DNA of 64,000 bases from Candidatus Phytoplasma vitis (GTDB lineage: Bacteria > Bacillota_I > Bacilli_A > Acholeplasmatales > Acholeplasmataceae): NCBI GenBank assembly GCA_023934045.1, contig CP097583.1, positions 372,001 through 436,000 on the forward strand, read 5' to 3'. Positions 20,185 to 29,523 of this stretch are shown piece after piece. Under the pieces are notes generated by a model, which was not told the origin of the DNA, searched no databases, and was given only the letters and a program-made list of their open reading frames with translations. The position numbers and the translations under genes were made by a program. The stretch's first letter is position 1. The number at the start of each line of letters is the position of its first letter.

Positions 20185-22158
20185 ATGACATTCAAAATTA
20201 AAACTTTATATAAACCAAGCGGTGATCAACCTAAAGCTATCGAACAAATATTAACTAATTTTAAAAAAAATATTAAAGAACAAATTATTTTAGGCGCTAC
20301 AGGAACAGGAAAAACCTTTGCCATAGCTAATGTAATTCAAAAATTAAATCAAAACACTTTGATTATTGCTCATAACAAAACCTTAGCAGGACAATTATAT
20401 AATGAATTAAAAGAAATGTTTCCTGATAATAAAATAGAATATTTTATTTCTTATTATGATTATTATCGACCAGAAGCTTATGTCGTTTCTAATGATACTT
20501 ATATTGAAAAAACTTCTAAAATTAACTCTGAAATAGATCAATTACGCCATAGAACAATTAATTCTTTAATTTACGGAAAAAATATTATCGTTGTTTCTTC
20601 TGTTTCTTGTATTTACGGTATCGGAGATATTAACGATTATAAACTTTCTGTTCTTTATTTAGAAAAAAACAAAATATATTCTTTTAAACAAATTTTAAAA
20701 CAATTAGTTGAAATGCAATATAAAAGAAATGATATAGCATTTGATAGAGGTACTTTTAGAATTAGAGGTGGAACTTTAGACATTATTTTATCTGCTGAAA
20801 CTCAACAAGGAATTAGAATCGTATTCGATAATGAAGAAATTGAAAAAATACAAATTTTTGATATTCTTAAAGGAAATATTATTGAAAATTTAAAAAATGT
20901 AAGTATCTTTCCTGCTTCTCTTTATGTTACTAATAAAAAAAAATTAAAAGAAACTATTAAAAGAATTGAAGAAGAATTAGAAGAACGTATTGAATATTTT
21001 CAAAAAACAAATCAATTAATTGAAGCGCAAAATATCGTAAAAAGAGTAACAAACGATATCGAGATGTTAAAACAAATAGGTTATTGTAATGGTATCGAAA
21101 ATTATTCACGTCATTTATCTCTTAAAAAAGAAGGAGAACCACCTACAACTTTAATTGATTATTTCGGAAAAAATTTTTTGACTATCATTGATGAATCTCA
21201 TGTTACTATTCCTCAAATAAAAGGAATGCATGCTGGTAATTATTCAAGAAAAAAAAATTTAATAGAACATGGATTTCGTTTGCCTAGTACTTTAGATAAT
21301 AGACCTCTTACTTTTTCTGAATTTGAAAAAAAAATGGATAAAGTTATTTATTTATCAGCTACTCCAGGAAATTATGAAATAGATAAAAAAATTCCTATAA
21401 TAGAACAAATTATTAGACCTACTTTCATTTTAGATCCGATAATAGAATTAAGACCTACTCAAAATCAAATTGAAGATTTATATTTGGAAATAAAAAGTAG
21501 AGCAGAAAAAAATGAAAGAACTTTAGTTACAACAATAACTATAAATATGAGTGAAGAATTAACTAATTATCTTAAAAAAATAGGAATTAAAGTAGCTTAT
21601 CTTCATAGTGAAATTAAATCTTTAGAAAGAATGATTATTTTAAAAAAACTTAGAACTGGTGTTTATGATTGTTTAGTTGGAGTAAATTTATTAAGAGAAG
21701 GTCTAGATTTGCCTGAAGTATCTTTAGTAGCTATTTTAGACGCTGATAAGCCTGGTTTTTTAAGAAGTGAAAAAAGTTTAATCCAAACTATCGGAAGAGC
21801 TGCAAGAAATATCCGTGGAAAAGTAATTATGTACGGTGATGAAATAACAAATGCAATGGAAACAGCTATTCAAGAAACTTTACGTCGTCGTCAAATCCAA
21901 GAAAATTATAATTTAAAACATAATTTACAACCAACTATTATTCATAAAAATATAAAACAAACAACAGATATTAATAAAGATAAAAATGAAGATATTGAAT
22001 CATTTTTATTTTCTGAAAAACAATCTCCAAAAAATTATAGTTTAAAAAAACTACAATCTTTAATGAAAAAAGCTTCTAAAAAATTAGATTTCGAAAAAGC
22101 GATGTTTTATAGAAATTTAATTATCAAATCAGAAAAAGAAAAAAAGCAAAAAGAATAG
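20185..22158 (+). CDS. uvrB: Excinuclease ABC subunit B
   Basis: Helicase-like damage-verification subunit. Walker A GATGTGKT is at residues 39-46; the beta-hairpin YYDYYRPEAYV near 92 inserts between the DNA strands; DESH is the Walker B; helicase motif VI is QTIGRAARN. The C-terminal UVR domain (KKLQSLMKKASKKLDFEKA) that contacts UvrC is present. Length 657 is usual. Ribosome site AAGG lies upstream of the ATG. Confidence 0.97.
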   Translation: MTFKIKTLYKPSGDQPKAIEQILTNFKKNIKEQIILGATGTGKTFAIANVIQKLNQNTLIIAHNKTLAGQLYNELKEMFPDNKIEYFISYYDYYRPEAYVVSNDTYIEKTSKINSEIDQLRHRTINSLIYGKNIIVVSSVSCIYGIGDINDYKLSVLYLEKNKIYSFKQILKQLVEMQYKRNDIAFDRGTFRIRGGTLDIILSAETQQGIRIVFDNEEIEKIQIFDILKGNIIENLKNVSIFPASLYVTNKKKLKETIKRIEEELEERIEYFQKTNQLIEAQNIVKRVTNDIEMLKQIGYCNGIENYSRHLSLKKEGEPPTTLIDYFGKNFLTIIDESHVTIPQIKGMHAGNYSRKKNLIEHGFRLPSTLDNRPLTFSEFEKKMDKVIYLSATPGNYEIDKKIPIIEQIIRPTFILDPIIELRPTQNQIEDLYLEIKSRAEKNERTLVTTITINMSEELTNYLKKIGIKVAYLHSEIKSLERMIILKKLRTGVYDCLVGVNLLREGLDLPEVSLVAILDADKPGFLRSEKSLIQTIGRAARNIRGKVIMYGDEITNAMETAIQETLRRRQIQENYNLKHNLQPTIIHKNIKQTTDINKDKNEDIESFLFSEKQSPKNYSLKKLQSLMKKASKKLDFEKAMFYRNLIIKSEKEKKQKE

Positions 22159-22348
22159 AATTTTTTAAAAATTATATTAAAAAATAAAATCATTTATTCA
22201 TTTTTATACATTATCATTATTATTTGATTAATATTAAAAATATTAATAAATTTTTTTGTTATAATAACTTGGTATAGTAATCATAAAAATGAATATTAAA
22301 AAATTTTTATATAAGATTTTAAAATTCAAAGATTTAAAGGTTTCATAA

Positions 22349-23230
22349 ATGAATAAAATAAATAAAAATAATCAAAATATTAAAATAGCTTCGACATCAA
22401 CTAGTTGTTTAGATTATTCTCCATATAAAAATCATAATATTGATTTAATTAGAATTAAAATTTTTGTAAATAATAAAGAATATATCGATGGTGAAACTAT
22501 AACAGCTAAAGAATTTTATAATATATTAAATGCAAACAATAATGTAGATGTAAAAACTTCTCAACCTTCTATCGGAGAATTAATATGTTATTTTAGAGAT
22601 TTAATTAAACAAGGTTATAAAAAAGCTTTTGTTTTAACTATTTCTCAAAAATTAAGCGGAAGTTATAATGTTGTTTGTCAAGCTCAAAAACAATTAAAAG
22701 ACGAAATCGAAATTATCCCTTATAATACTAATACTGTTTGTTTTTCGGAAGGATATTTTGCTTTAGAAGCGGAACGTCTTTTTTCAGAAGGTGCTTCTGT
22801 TGAAAAAGTTATCAAACATTTAGATTTTTTAAAAGAAAACAATACTATCTTTTTTATCGTTAATTCTTTAACACAATTAATTAAAAATGGACGTTTAAAC
22901 AAAACAAAAGGTTTTTTAGGTAGATTTTTTAGAATTAAACCTATTTTACAGGTTAACAAAAATGGAGAAATTGTTTTAATTGAAAAAAAAATTTCTATGA
23001 AAAAAGCTTTTTTTTCTATTAGCGATAAAATCAAAAAATACACAAAAAATAAAAAATTTTTAATACATATTTTAAGTACTGGAAATAATCATATTAAAGA
23101 TGAATTTAAACTTTTTTTAGAAAAAGAATTTCAATTAGAACAAATTATAGAAGTTCCTTCTACACCAGCTGTAGGTGCTCATGTAGGTAATGATGTTTTC
23201 GGAGTAGGTATCATAATTTTAAATTCTTGA
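22349..23230 (+). CDS. DegV family fatty-acid-binding protein, copy 1
   Basis: DegV proteins bind a long-chain fatty acid and serve as the FakB part of fatty-acid kinase in Firmicutes. Seen here: KTSQPS near residues 69-75, the ligand-region TISQKLSGSYN and the C-terminal VPSTPAVGAHVG. The N-terminus has STSCLDYSP in place of the usual DS. AAGG ribosome site. It begins a tight run with cca and yhaM. A paralogue is at 37215-38084. Which fatty acid is bound, and whether a kinase partner exists, cannot be seen here. Confidence 0.88.
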   Translation: MNKINKNNQNIKIASTSTSCLDYSPYKNHNIDLIRIKIFVNNKEYIDGETITAKEFYNILNANNNVDVKTSQPSIGELICYFRDLIKQGYKKAFVLTISQKLSGSYNVVCQAQKQLKDEIEIIPYNTNTVCFSEGYFALEAERLFSEGASVEKVIKHLDFLKENNTIFFIVNSLTQLIKNGRLNKTKGFLGRFFRIKPILQVNKNGEIVLIEKKISMKKAFFSISDKIKKYTKNKKFLIHILSTGNNHIKDEFKLFLEKEFQLEQIIEVPSTPAVGAHVGNDVFGVGIIILNS

Positions 23231-23257
23231 TAAAAAATATTAAGAAAAGGTTTTTTA

Positions 23258-24136
23258 ATGAAAATTTGCAACCAAAAAATTAAAAAAGCGCAAAAAATAT
23301 TAAAAGAAATTAAAAAAAAAGGCTTCGAAGCTTTTATTGTTGGTGGAACTGTAAGAGATATAATTTTAAATATACCCGTAAATGATGTTGATATAACTAC
23401 TAATGGTCGTTACGAAGAAATTTCTAAATTTTTAATTTGTCATAAAAAAAATATTAAATACGGTTCTTTTCAAATTATCTTTGAAAAAGAAAAATTCGAA
23501 ACCACCACTTATAGAAAAGAAGGACCTTATTTAGACCATAGAAATCCTTCTTTTGTTGAATTCATTTCGAATATTAAAGAAGATTTAAAAAGACGTGATT
23601 TCACTATTAATAGTTTTTTAATGAATGAAAACGGAGAAATCATTGATTATATGAATGGTTTTAATGATTTAAACAAAAAACAAATAAAAACTATTGGCGA
23701 ACCATATCAAAAATTAACAGAAGACGCTTTAAGAATGATGCGTATTTTCACTCTTCAAGCGAAATCTAATTTCGAAATTGAAATCGAAACTAAAAAAATT
23801 TTAAAAAAAAATATTTTTTTATTAAATAAAATACCGCTTCAAGAAATAATTAAAGAATTAAAAAAAATAACAAAACAAAAATTCTTTCAAAAAGCTCTTA
23901 TATCTTTAAAAGAAACTAATGCTATTTCTTTTTTGAAAGAATTTAAAGAAAGTATTCTTTATATAATTAAAGAAAATTTAACAAAAATAAATCCAGAATT
24001 ATTTTTAGATTTATCTTTTATTTTAAATCATAATATAATAAATTCTTTTCCATTCAGTAAAAAAGAAAAAAAAAGATTTAAAAAATTAATTTCATTATAT
24101 AAATTACCAACCGAATACCCACTTTTAACAAATTAA
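23258..24136 (+). CDS. cca: CCA tRNA nucleotidyltransferase / poly(A) polymerase family, short form
   Basis: Adds or repairs the 3' CCA of tRNAs. The class II nucleotidyltransferase head is clear: VGGTVRDIILN (residues 27-37), the catalytic DVDI at 44-47, TTTYRKEGPY and RRDFTINS. The protein is only 292 residues, so the C-terminal tRNA-anchoring region is shortened relative to the usual 390-450. It lies 27 bases after degV with AAAAGG as ribosome site. The tRNA genes at 40456-40863 encode CCA themselves, which would make this a repair enzyme; poly(A) polymerase is the alternative. Confidence 0.88.
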   Translation: MKICNQKIKKAQKILKEIKKKGFEAFIVGGTVRDIILNIPVNDVDITTNGRYEEISKFLICHKKNIKYGSFQIIFEKEKFETTTYRKEGPYLDHRNPSFVEFISNIKEDLKRRDFTINSFLMNENGEIIDYMNGFNDLNKKQIKTIGEPYQKLTEDALRMMRIFTLQAKSNFEIEIETKKILKKNIFLLNKIPLQEIIKELKKITKQKFFQKALISLKETNAISFLKEFKESILYIIKENLTKINPELFLDLSFILNHNIINSFPFSKKEKKRFKKLISLYKLPTEYPLLTN

Positions 24137-24167
24137 AAATTTTATATTATTAAAAAAGGTACCAAAT

Positions 24168-25103
24168 ATGAATCAAAACTTATTTTTAAAAAATAAAAAA
24201 ATAGGTGATACAATTGAATTTATCGGAAAAATAACTAGTATTAATAAAGGGGAACATTTTTTTAATATTGATCTTTTATTAATAGAAGATTTTGTTGTTA
24301 ATATCAAAATAGATTTATCATTTCCAACACCCGAAAAAGAAAAAATTTATTTTTTTAAAACAAAATACAAAGAAAAAAATGAAAAAAATATTTTATTATG
24401 TGAAGAATATGATATCATCGAAAATGTTTTAAATTTAGAACAAGTCTTTGGTTATTATAAACACTTTTTTAAATGTTCACCTCTTTCTTTCGATACAATC
24501 GATAAAAAAATAAATAATTTTTTATCTAAAATTCAAAATCCTATTTTAAAAAAAATAACTAATAATTTATACTCTAAAAATAAGATAAAATTTTTAATTT
24601 CTCCAGCAGCTTGCAAAATGCATCATGATTATTACGGAGGCCTAAGTTATCATACTCTTAATATGTTGAACATATCTCATCATTATGTCACGATATACCC
24701 TTTTTTAAATCAAGATTTATTAAATTGTGGAATTATTCTTCATGATATGGCGAAAATAATAGAATTTGATTTTTTATCCAAAACTTATACAAAAAAAGGA
24801 AAATTATTAGGACATTTAATCTTAGGAGTTAATTATGTTCATGAAGAAGCTCTTTCACTAGGGTTTCAAGATAAAGAAGAAACTTTGCTTTTAAAACATT
24901 TATTAATTTCTCATCATGGTTTATTACAATATGGTGCCGCTAAAGAACCACAAATCGGAGAAGCTCTTTTATTATGGTATTTAGACGATATAGATGCTAA
25001 ATTAAATACTTTAAATGAAAACATAAAAGAAACTGAAAAAGGAGAATTTACTGAAAATTTATCTGTCATAAAAGGAAGATCATTTTATAAACCTAATTTA
25101 TAA
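24168..25103 (+). CDS. yhaM: 3'-5' exoribonuclease YhaM-like (OB fold plus HD domain)
   Basis: Trims RNA 3' ends. An N-terminal OB-like domain (GDTIEFIGKITSINKGEHF) is followed by a metal-dependent HD phosphohydrolase domain: HHDYYGGLSYHTLNM near residues 151-165 and ILHDMAKI near 190-197, then SHHG and a late DDIDAKLN. The length of 311 is typical. AAAAGG lies upstream. The gene order cca-yhaM-trxA links RNA maturation functions. Confidence 0.88.
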   Translation: MNQNLFLKNKKIGDTIEFIGKITSINKGEHFFNIDLLLIEDFVVNIKIDLSFPTPEKEKIYFFKTKYKEKNEKNILLCEEYDIIENVLNLEQVFGYYKHFFKCSPLSFDTIDKKINNFLSKIQNPILKKITNNLYSKNKIKFLISPAACKMHHDYYGGLSYHTLNMLNISHHYVTIYPFLNQDLLNCGIILHDMAKIIEFDFLSKTYTKKGKLLGHLILGVNYVHEEALSLGFQDKEETLLLKHLLISHHGLLQYGAAKEPQIGEALLLWYLDDIDAKLNTLNENIKETEKGEFTENLSVIKGRSFYKPNL

Positions 25104-25206
25104 TATAATTGTATACATTTTTTATTAAAAAAATATTTTTATTATTTTATTTTATATATTTTAAAAATTTTATAAAAATAAAAAAAGAAAGGTTATACAA
25201 ATTAAA

Positions 25207-25515
25207 ATGTCTCAAAACCAACCAAATATAGATTTAAATTCTGTAATAAACCAAAATAAAATAGTTCTTGTCGACTTTTTTGCTCCTTGGTGCGGACCTT
25301 GCCAAAAATTAATGCCTGTTTTAAATAATTTTGAAAAACAAAACCCTAATATAAAGGTAATTAAAATTAATGCTGATTTGCATAAAAATTTTATTTATGA
25401 ATATAATGTAAAAAGTTTTCCTACTTTAGTATTATTAAAAAACGGAGAAGAAATCAAAAGACAAACTGGTTATTGCACTCACGAGGAATTAATATCTTTT
25501 TGTCAAATAATCTAA
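25207..25515 (+). CDS. trxA: Thioredoxin
   Basis: Small dithiol reductase. The active site WCGPCQK is at residues 28-34, and the cis-proline segment SFPTLVLLKNGE is conserved. At 102 residues it is a standard thioredoxin. AAAGAAAGG stands before the ATG. A thioredoxin reductase is not in this window. Confidence 0.96.
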   Translation: MSQNQPNIDLNSVINQNKIVLVDFFAPWCGPCQKLMPVLNNFEKQNPNIKVIKINADLHKNFIYEYNVKSFPTLVLLKNGEEIKRQTGYCTHEELISFCQII

Positions 25516-25566
25516 ATAAAAATAATTTTTTTTAACTAAAAAAAGAAAGAAAATATAAATATTCTC

Positions 25567-26418
25567 ATGAACGGTTTCTTTTTAATTAACAAAGAAAAAA
25601 ATATGTCATCTCATGATGTTATTTATTTAATAAAAAAAAAATTAAATCTTAATAAAATAGGACATACAGGAATTTTAGATCCGATGGCAGAAGGTCTCTT
25701 GATTGTTTTGATAAATAAAGCTACAAAGTTAGCTTTTTTATTTGAAAATTTGGATAAAACATATCAAGGAAGTATTCTTTTTAATAAAAATTTTGATACT
25801 TTAGACGTAACAGGAAAAATCATTGAAACAAAAAAAAATATTTTATCAATAAAAGAAATTGAAAAAAGTTTCCTTTTCTTTCTTAAAAAAAAATATTTAC
25901 AAGTTCCTCCTATGTATTCAGCTATAAAAATTAAAGGAAAAAAAATGTATAATTTAGCAAGAAAAAATATACAAATTGAAATTCCTCCTAGAAAAGTTCA
26001 TATTAAAAATTTAAAAATAACATCTTCTTTCGAAAATGATTCAATCGATTTCGAAACCAAAGTATCAAAAGGAACCTATATAAGAAGCTTAGCTAGAGAT
26101 ATTGCAACTCAAATGAATACTTACGGCGCATTAAAAAATTTAACAAGAACTAAAATAGGTTCCTATAATTTAAAAAAAGCTCAAAATATTCATTCGGTTG
26201 ATTTCAAAAATTTAATCGATGTTAAAATATTATTCAAAAAAACACAAAAAATTATTTTAAATGATTATTTAATTAAATTAGTTAAAAATGGTGTTGTATT
26301 AGATGAAAGACAAATTTTGACCACAAAATCATTTATTGTCTTAGATCAAAATCAAAATTGGATTGCTTATTACAAACCAATACAAAAAAATAAATATTAT
26401 CCAAAATATTTTTTTTGA
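25567..26418 (+). CDS. truB: tRNA pseudouridine-55 synthase
   Basis: Converts U55 in the T loop of tRNAs to pseudouridine. The catalytic motif GHTGILDPMAEGLL lies at residues 35-48 with the nucleophilic Asp. KYLQVPPMYSAIKIKGKKMY and KGTYIRSLARDI are both typical. Length 283. It ends in TGA, one of the proofs that TGA is a stop here. In many Firmicutes ribF follows; here the next 900 bases hold no recognisable gene. Confidence 0.95.
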   Translation: MNGFFLINKEKNMSSHDVIYLIKKKLNLNKIGHTGILDPMAEGLLIVLINKATKLAFLFENLDKTYQGSILFNKNFDTLDVTGKIIETKKNILSIKEIEKSFLFFLKKKYLQVPPMYSAIKIKGKKMYNLARKNIQIEIPPRKVHIKNLKITSSFENDSIDFETKVSKGTYIRSLARDIATQMNTYGALKNLTRTKIGSYNLKKAQNIHSVDFKNLIDVKILFKKTQKIILNDYLIKLVKNGVVLDERQILTTKSFIVLDQNQNWIAYYKPIQKNKYYPKYFF

Positions 26419-27217
26419 AAAAATATATAAAAAAATATTCAAATTTTATTAAAAAAAGAAATATGAACAAAAAGAAAACTATATTAAAAATTTCTTTTGT
26501 TCATTATTATTTAAATCTTTATACATTTTATCTAATTTATTTTTTAATTCTTAGACATATGATAAAATATACTCATATATTTATTTTTTTGGATTATAAA
26601 ATTCCAATTTATATATCAATTTGTCTTATTTTTTTCGACAATTTATGTTATTTCAGTTTGTAATTGTCTAAATTACAGCGTTTATTTTATTTATTTCGTT
26701 AGGGGTATTAATTTTAAATCTTCTTGTTTTTGTTTAATTTATGTGTTTTTATCTGCTTTTTCTAGGACTCTAAGAGACGACTTTATTCTTCTAAAGTAGT
26801 TTTTATTTTAGCTCTTGGATATCTTTTGATTTGTGTTTTCATTTTTGTTAATTTGAACTAATTCCTAAAACATCAACAAACTTTCAATTTAAATTAAACT
26901 AAACTAAGTTATTTTTTTATCTATTAAATTAAACTTTTTTGTTTGAATTTTTGTTTTTTTAAAAATGATAAAAATTGTTGATTTTTGAATTAAAAAAATT
27001 GAAATTTTTTAATTTTTAAAATTATATAAAATAGGTAAAAAACAATAAATTTTAAAAAATTAGTTTTTTTGATAATTAGTCTTTAATTTTTTTAAATTTT
27101 TATTTTATTTATAAAATTTTTATTTATAAAATAATGTAAATGAATCTTTTTATTATTCTTTTTTTATTATTTTAATTATTATAAATTAATAATATAAAAT
27201 AATAAAAAATTAATTTA
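26419..27217. other. Gene-free stretch after truB
   Basis: An 82-codon frame (26415-26663) overlaps the end of truB, but it starts with TTG without its own ribosome site and is a low-complexity Ile/Tyr/Leu run, so I do not call it. On the minus strand near 26842 a short broken frame starts MKTQIKRYPRAKIKTTLEE, possibly a transposase or mobile-unit remnant, with stops soon after. The rest is AT-rich. Confidence 0.3.
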
Positions 27218-27266
27218 AAAAAACAAGTTTATTCTTTACTGAAGATTAAATTTGTTTTTTTTTTTT
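27218..27266 (+). promoter_or_regulatory. Leader hairpin with long T tract, copy 2
   Basis: AAACAAGTTTA and TAAATTTGTTT pair around TTCTTTACTGAAGA and are followed by about 16 T, 85 bases before the start of the repeat protein. It closely resembles the leaders at 3340-3425 and 42149-42213. Confidence 0.55.
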
Positions 27267-27351
27267 TTATTTATTATGTTAAATAGTATTTTTATTTTTT
27301 AAAAGAATTATTAAAAAAGAATAAATGAAAGAAAAAATATAAAAAAATGGA

Positions 27352-29004
27352 ATGGAAAATTTTTTTAATAAGAATAAAAAAATTATTTTAATAATTTTTA
27401 TTATTGGGATTATCCTGGTTATTTTAGGTTTATTTATTTATTTCACTTTCTTAAAAAAAAATTCTAATAGTGGTAAATACGCTGGTAAATTAACGACTGA
27501 AGTAGATCAGGATAAAATTGATAAACCAATAAAAAAACAAACAGTTCAAGAAAATCAGAATATTATTTCTAAACTAGTTAAAATTATAAAAGAAATAATT
27601 GAAAAACCTGTTGAGGTTATTAAAGAAGTTGTGAAGACTGAAACTGTTTATGTTGACAAGCCTATTGAAAAAATAGTTTATGTAGATAAACCAGTAGAGA
27701 CCATAATTGAAAAACCTGTTGAGGTTATCAAAGAGGTTGATAAAATTATTTATCAAGATAAAATAGTTGAAAAACCTATTGAGGTTGAAAAAATTATTTA
27801 TCAAGACAAAATAATTGAAAAACCTATTGAGGTTATCAAAGAGGTTGATAAAATTATTTATCAAGATAAAATAGTTGAAAAACCTATTGAGGTTGAAAAA
27901 ATTATTTATCAAGACAAAATAATTGAAAAACCTATTGAGGTTATCAAAGAGGTTGATAAAATTATTTATCAAGATAAAATAGTTGAAAAACCTATTGAGG
28001 TTGAAAAAATTATTTATCAAGACAAAATAATTGAAAAACCTATTGAGGTTATCAAAGAGGTTGATAAAATTATTTATCAAGATAAAATAATTGAAAAACC
28101 TATTGAGGTCATCAAAGAGGTTGATAAAATTATTTATCAAGATAAAATAGTTGAAAAACCTATTGAGGTTGAAAAAATTATTTATCAAGACAAAATAATT
28201 GAAAAACCTGTTGAGGTTATCAAAGAGGTTGAAAAAATTATTTATCAAGATAAAATAGTTGAAAAACCTATTGAGGTTGAAAAAATTATTTATCAAGATA
28301 AAATAATTGAAAAACCTGTCGAGGTTATCAAAGAGGTTGATAAAATTATTTATCAAGATAAAATAGTTGAAAAACCTATTGAGGTTGAAAAAATTATTTA
28401 TCAAGATAAAATAATTGAAAAACCTGTCGAGGTTATCAAAGAGGTTGATAAAATTATTTATCAAGACAAAATAATTGAAAAACCTGTTGAGGTTATCAAA
28501 GAGGTTGATAAAATTATTTATCAAGACAAAATAATTGAAAAACCTGTCGAGGTTATCAAAGAGGTTGATAAAATTATTTATCAAGACAAAATAATTGAAA
28601 AACCTGTTGAGGTTATCAAAGAGGTTGATAAAATTATTTATCAAGACAAAATAATTGAAAAACCTGTTGAGGTTATCAAAGAGGTTGATAAAACTGAAAA
28701 TATAGATAAACCAAAAAAAAAAATTAAAAAAAATCGACATAATGCTCAGAATTTAAAACAAAATGATAATATACAATTAAAAGATAGTGGATTTACTATA
28801 ACAGAATTAAAAGAAAAAGGATATAATGCAAAAAAATTAAAAGATGCGGGATATACTATAACAGAATTAAAACAAAATAATAATTTTACTACAAAAGAAT
28901 TAAAAGAAGCTGGATTTATTAAAAAAAATTTCAAAGAAGCTGGATTTACTGAAGAAGAATTAAATGATCTATTTACACCTTTAGGAACTTTTTTAAATAA
29001 ATAA
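27352..29004 (+). CDS. Membrane-anchored repeat protein (550 aa)
   Basis: Hypothetical surface protein. A hydrophobic anchor at about residues 11-34 follows MENFFNKNKK, a start that resembles the binding protein at 42300 (MEWKQFFDKNKK). Residues about 95-445 consist of VEKPIEVEKIIYQDK- and VEKPIEVIKEVDKIIYQDK-type repeats of 14 and 18 residues, highly charged and probably elongated. The tail (about 468-545) has degenerate repeats of the type AGYTITELK / AGFTEEEL. The reading frame begins at the second of two overlapping ATGs; in the 42300 gene the first is used. The DNA repeats (27700-28690) are nearly identical and likely to change number. An exposed adhesin or spacer role is possible, not shown. 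Confidence 0.75.
   Translation: MENFFNKNKKIILIIFIIGIILVILGLFIYFTFLKKNSNSGKYAGKLTTEVDQDKIDKPIKKQTVQENQNIISKLVKIIKEIIEKPVEVIKEVVKTETVYVDKPIEKIVYVDKPVETIIEKPVEVIKEVDKIIYQDKIVEKPIEVEKIIYQDKIIEKPIEVIKEVDKIIYQDKIVEKPIEVEKIIYQDKIIEKPIEVIKEVDKIIYQDKIVEKPIEVEKIIYQDKIIEKPIEVIKEVDKIIYQDKIIEKPIEVIKEVDKIIYQDKIVEKPIEVEKIIYQDKIIEKPVEVIKEVEKIIYQDKIVEKPIEVEKIIYQDKIIEKPVEVIKEVDKIIYQDKIVEKPIEVEKIIYQDKIIEKPVEVIKEVDKIIYQDKIIEKPVEVIKEVDKIIYQDKIIEKPVEVIKEVDKIIYQDKIIEKPVEVIKEVDKIIYQDKIIEKPVEVIKEVDKTENIDKPKKKIKKNRHNAQNLKQNDNIQLKDSGFTITELKEKGYNAKKLKDAGYTITELKQNNNFTTKELKEAGFIKKNFKEAGFTEEELNDLFTPLGTFLNK
27700..28690 (+). repeat. Coding tandem repeats
   Basis: Units of 42 and 54 bases containing AAAATTATTTATCAAGA(T/C)AAAAT and GAAAAACCT(A/G)TTGAGGTT alternate through the middle of the gene. 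Early copies alternate the short and long unit; the last six are all the long unit with GTTGAGG/GTCGAGG variants, which indicates recent unequal exchange. Confidence 0.85.
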
Positions 29005-29159
29005 AATATTTCTTGAGTTTAAAAAGATATAAAATTATCAATTAATTTTTAGTCTTAAAAAATAATTTTTTAAAAAGTTATATAAAAAAGAAGTGCCTTA
29101 AAACTCTTTAATTTCTAATTTGATAATTAAAGTTGCATAAAAAAATAAAGTCATAACCA

Positions 29160-29361
29160 AATTCTTGATAATTATCAAGTACTTTAATAAGTACTAAAGT
29201 CGTTCTTGATATAAATATTCTCTAGTTAAAACTCTATGATAATATTTAAATAGATTAACTAATTTTTTTACTAATGGAAAATAAAGTTCAATTAATTGAT
29301 CTAGTATTTTTAAATTATTTTTATTTTCTAAAAAATCTTAAAATAATTTTTGTTTTAACAT
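29160..29361 (-). pseudogene. Sigma-70-like factor remnant (mobile-unit rpoF-like)
   Basis: ATG at 29361 follows AAAGGAATTAA on the minus strand. The frame reads MLKQKLF, a stop, then LDQLIELYFPLVKKLVNLF, YYHRVLTREYLYQERL, a stop, and further residues. The YFPLVKKL pattern is like the start of sigma region 2 (Y.PLV...). Two in-frame stops and missing downstream domains make it dead. The fragment at 7927-8500 may be the complementary C-terminal part of a relative. From 29005 to 29523 nothing else is seen. Confidence 0.4.
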
Positions 29362-29523
29362 TTAATTCCTTTATAAAAACTTTTTTAAAAAAAGATAGGA
29401 AATTATTTTTTTAGTCTTTTAAATAAATTTAGATATAAAAAAAGACTTTCAAAATGAAAATCTTAGTTAAATTTAAATTTTAAAAAATAATGCTTATGAT
29501 TTCGGTCCATACATTATTTCTGT

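Noticed and set aside
26415-26663. 82-codon frame overlapping the end of truB
   Set aside because: TTG start without ribosome site, low-complexity Ile/Tyr/Leu product.
27700-28690. Considered as a CRISPR array
   Set aside because: Repeats are contiguous, in frame, and have no unique spacers; they code for protein.
27574-28740. Long minus-strand frame opposite the repeat protein
   Set aside because: It mirrors the plus-strand repeats, is pure Asn/Phe low complexity and has no ribosome site.
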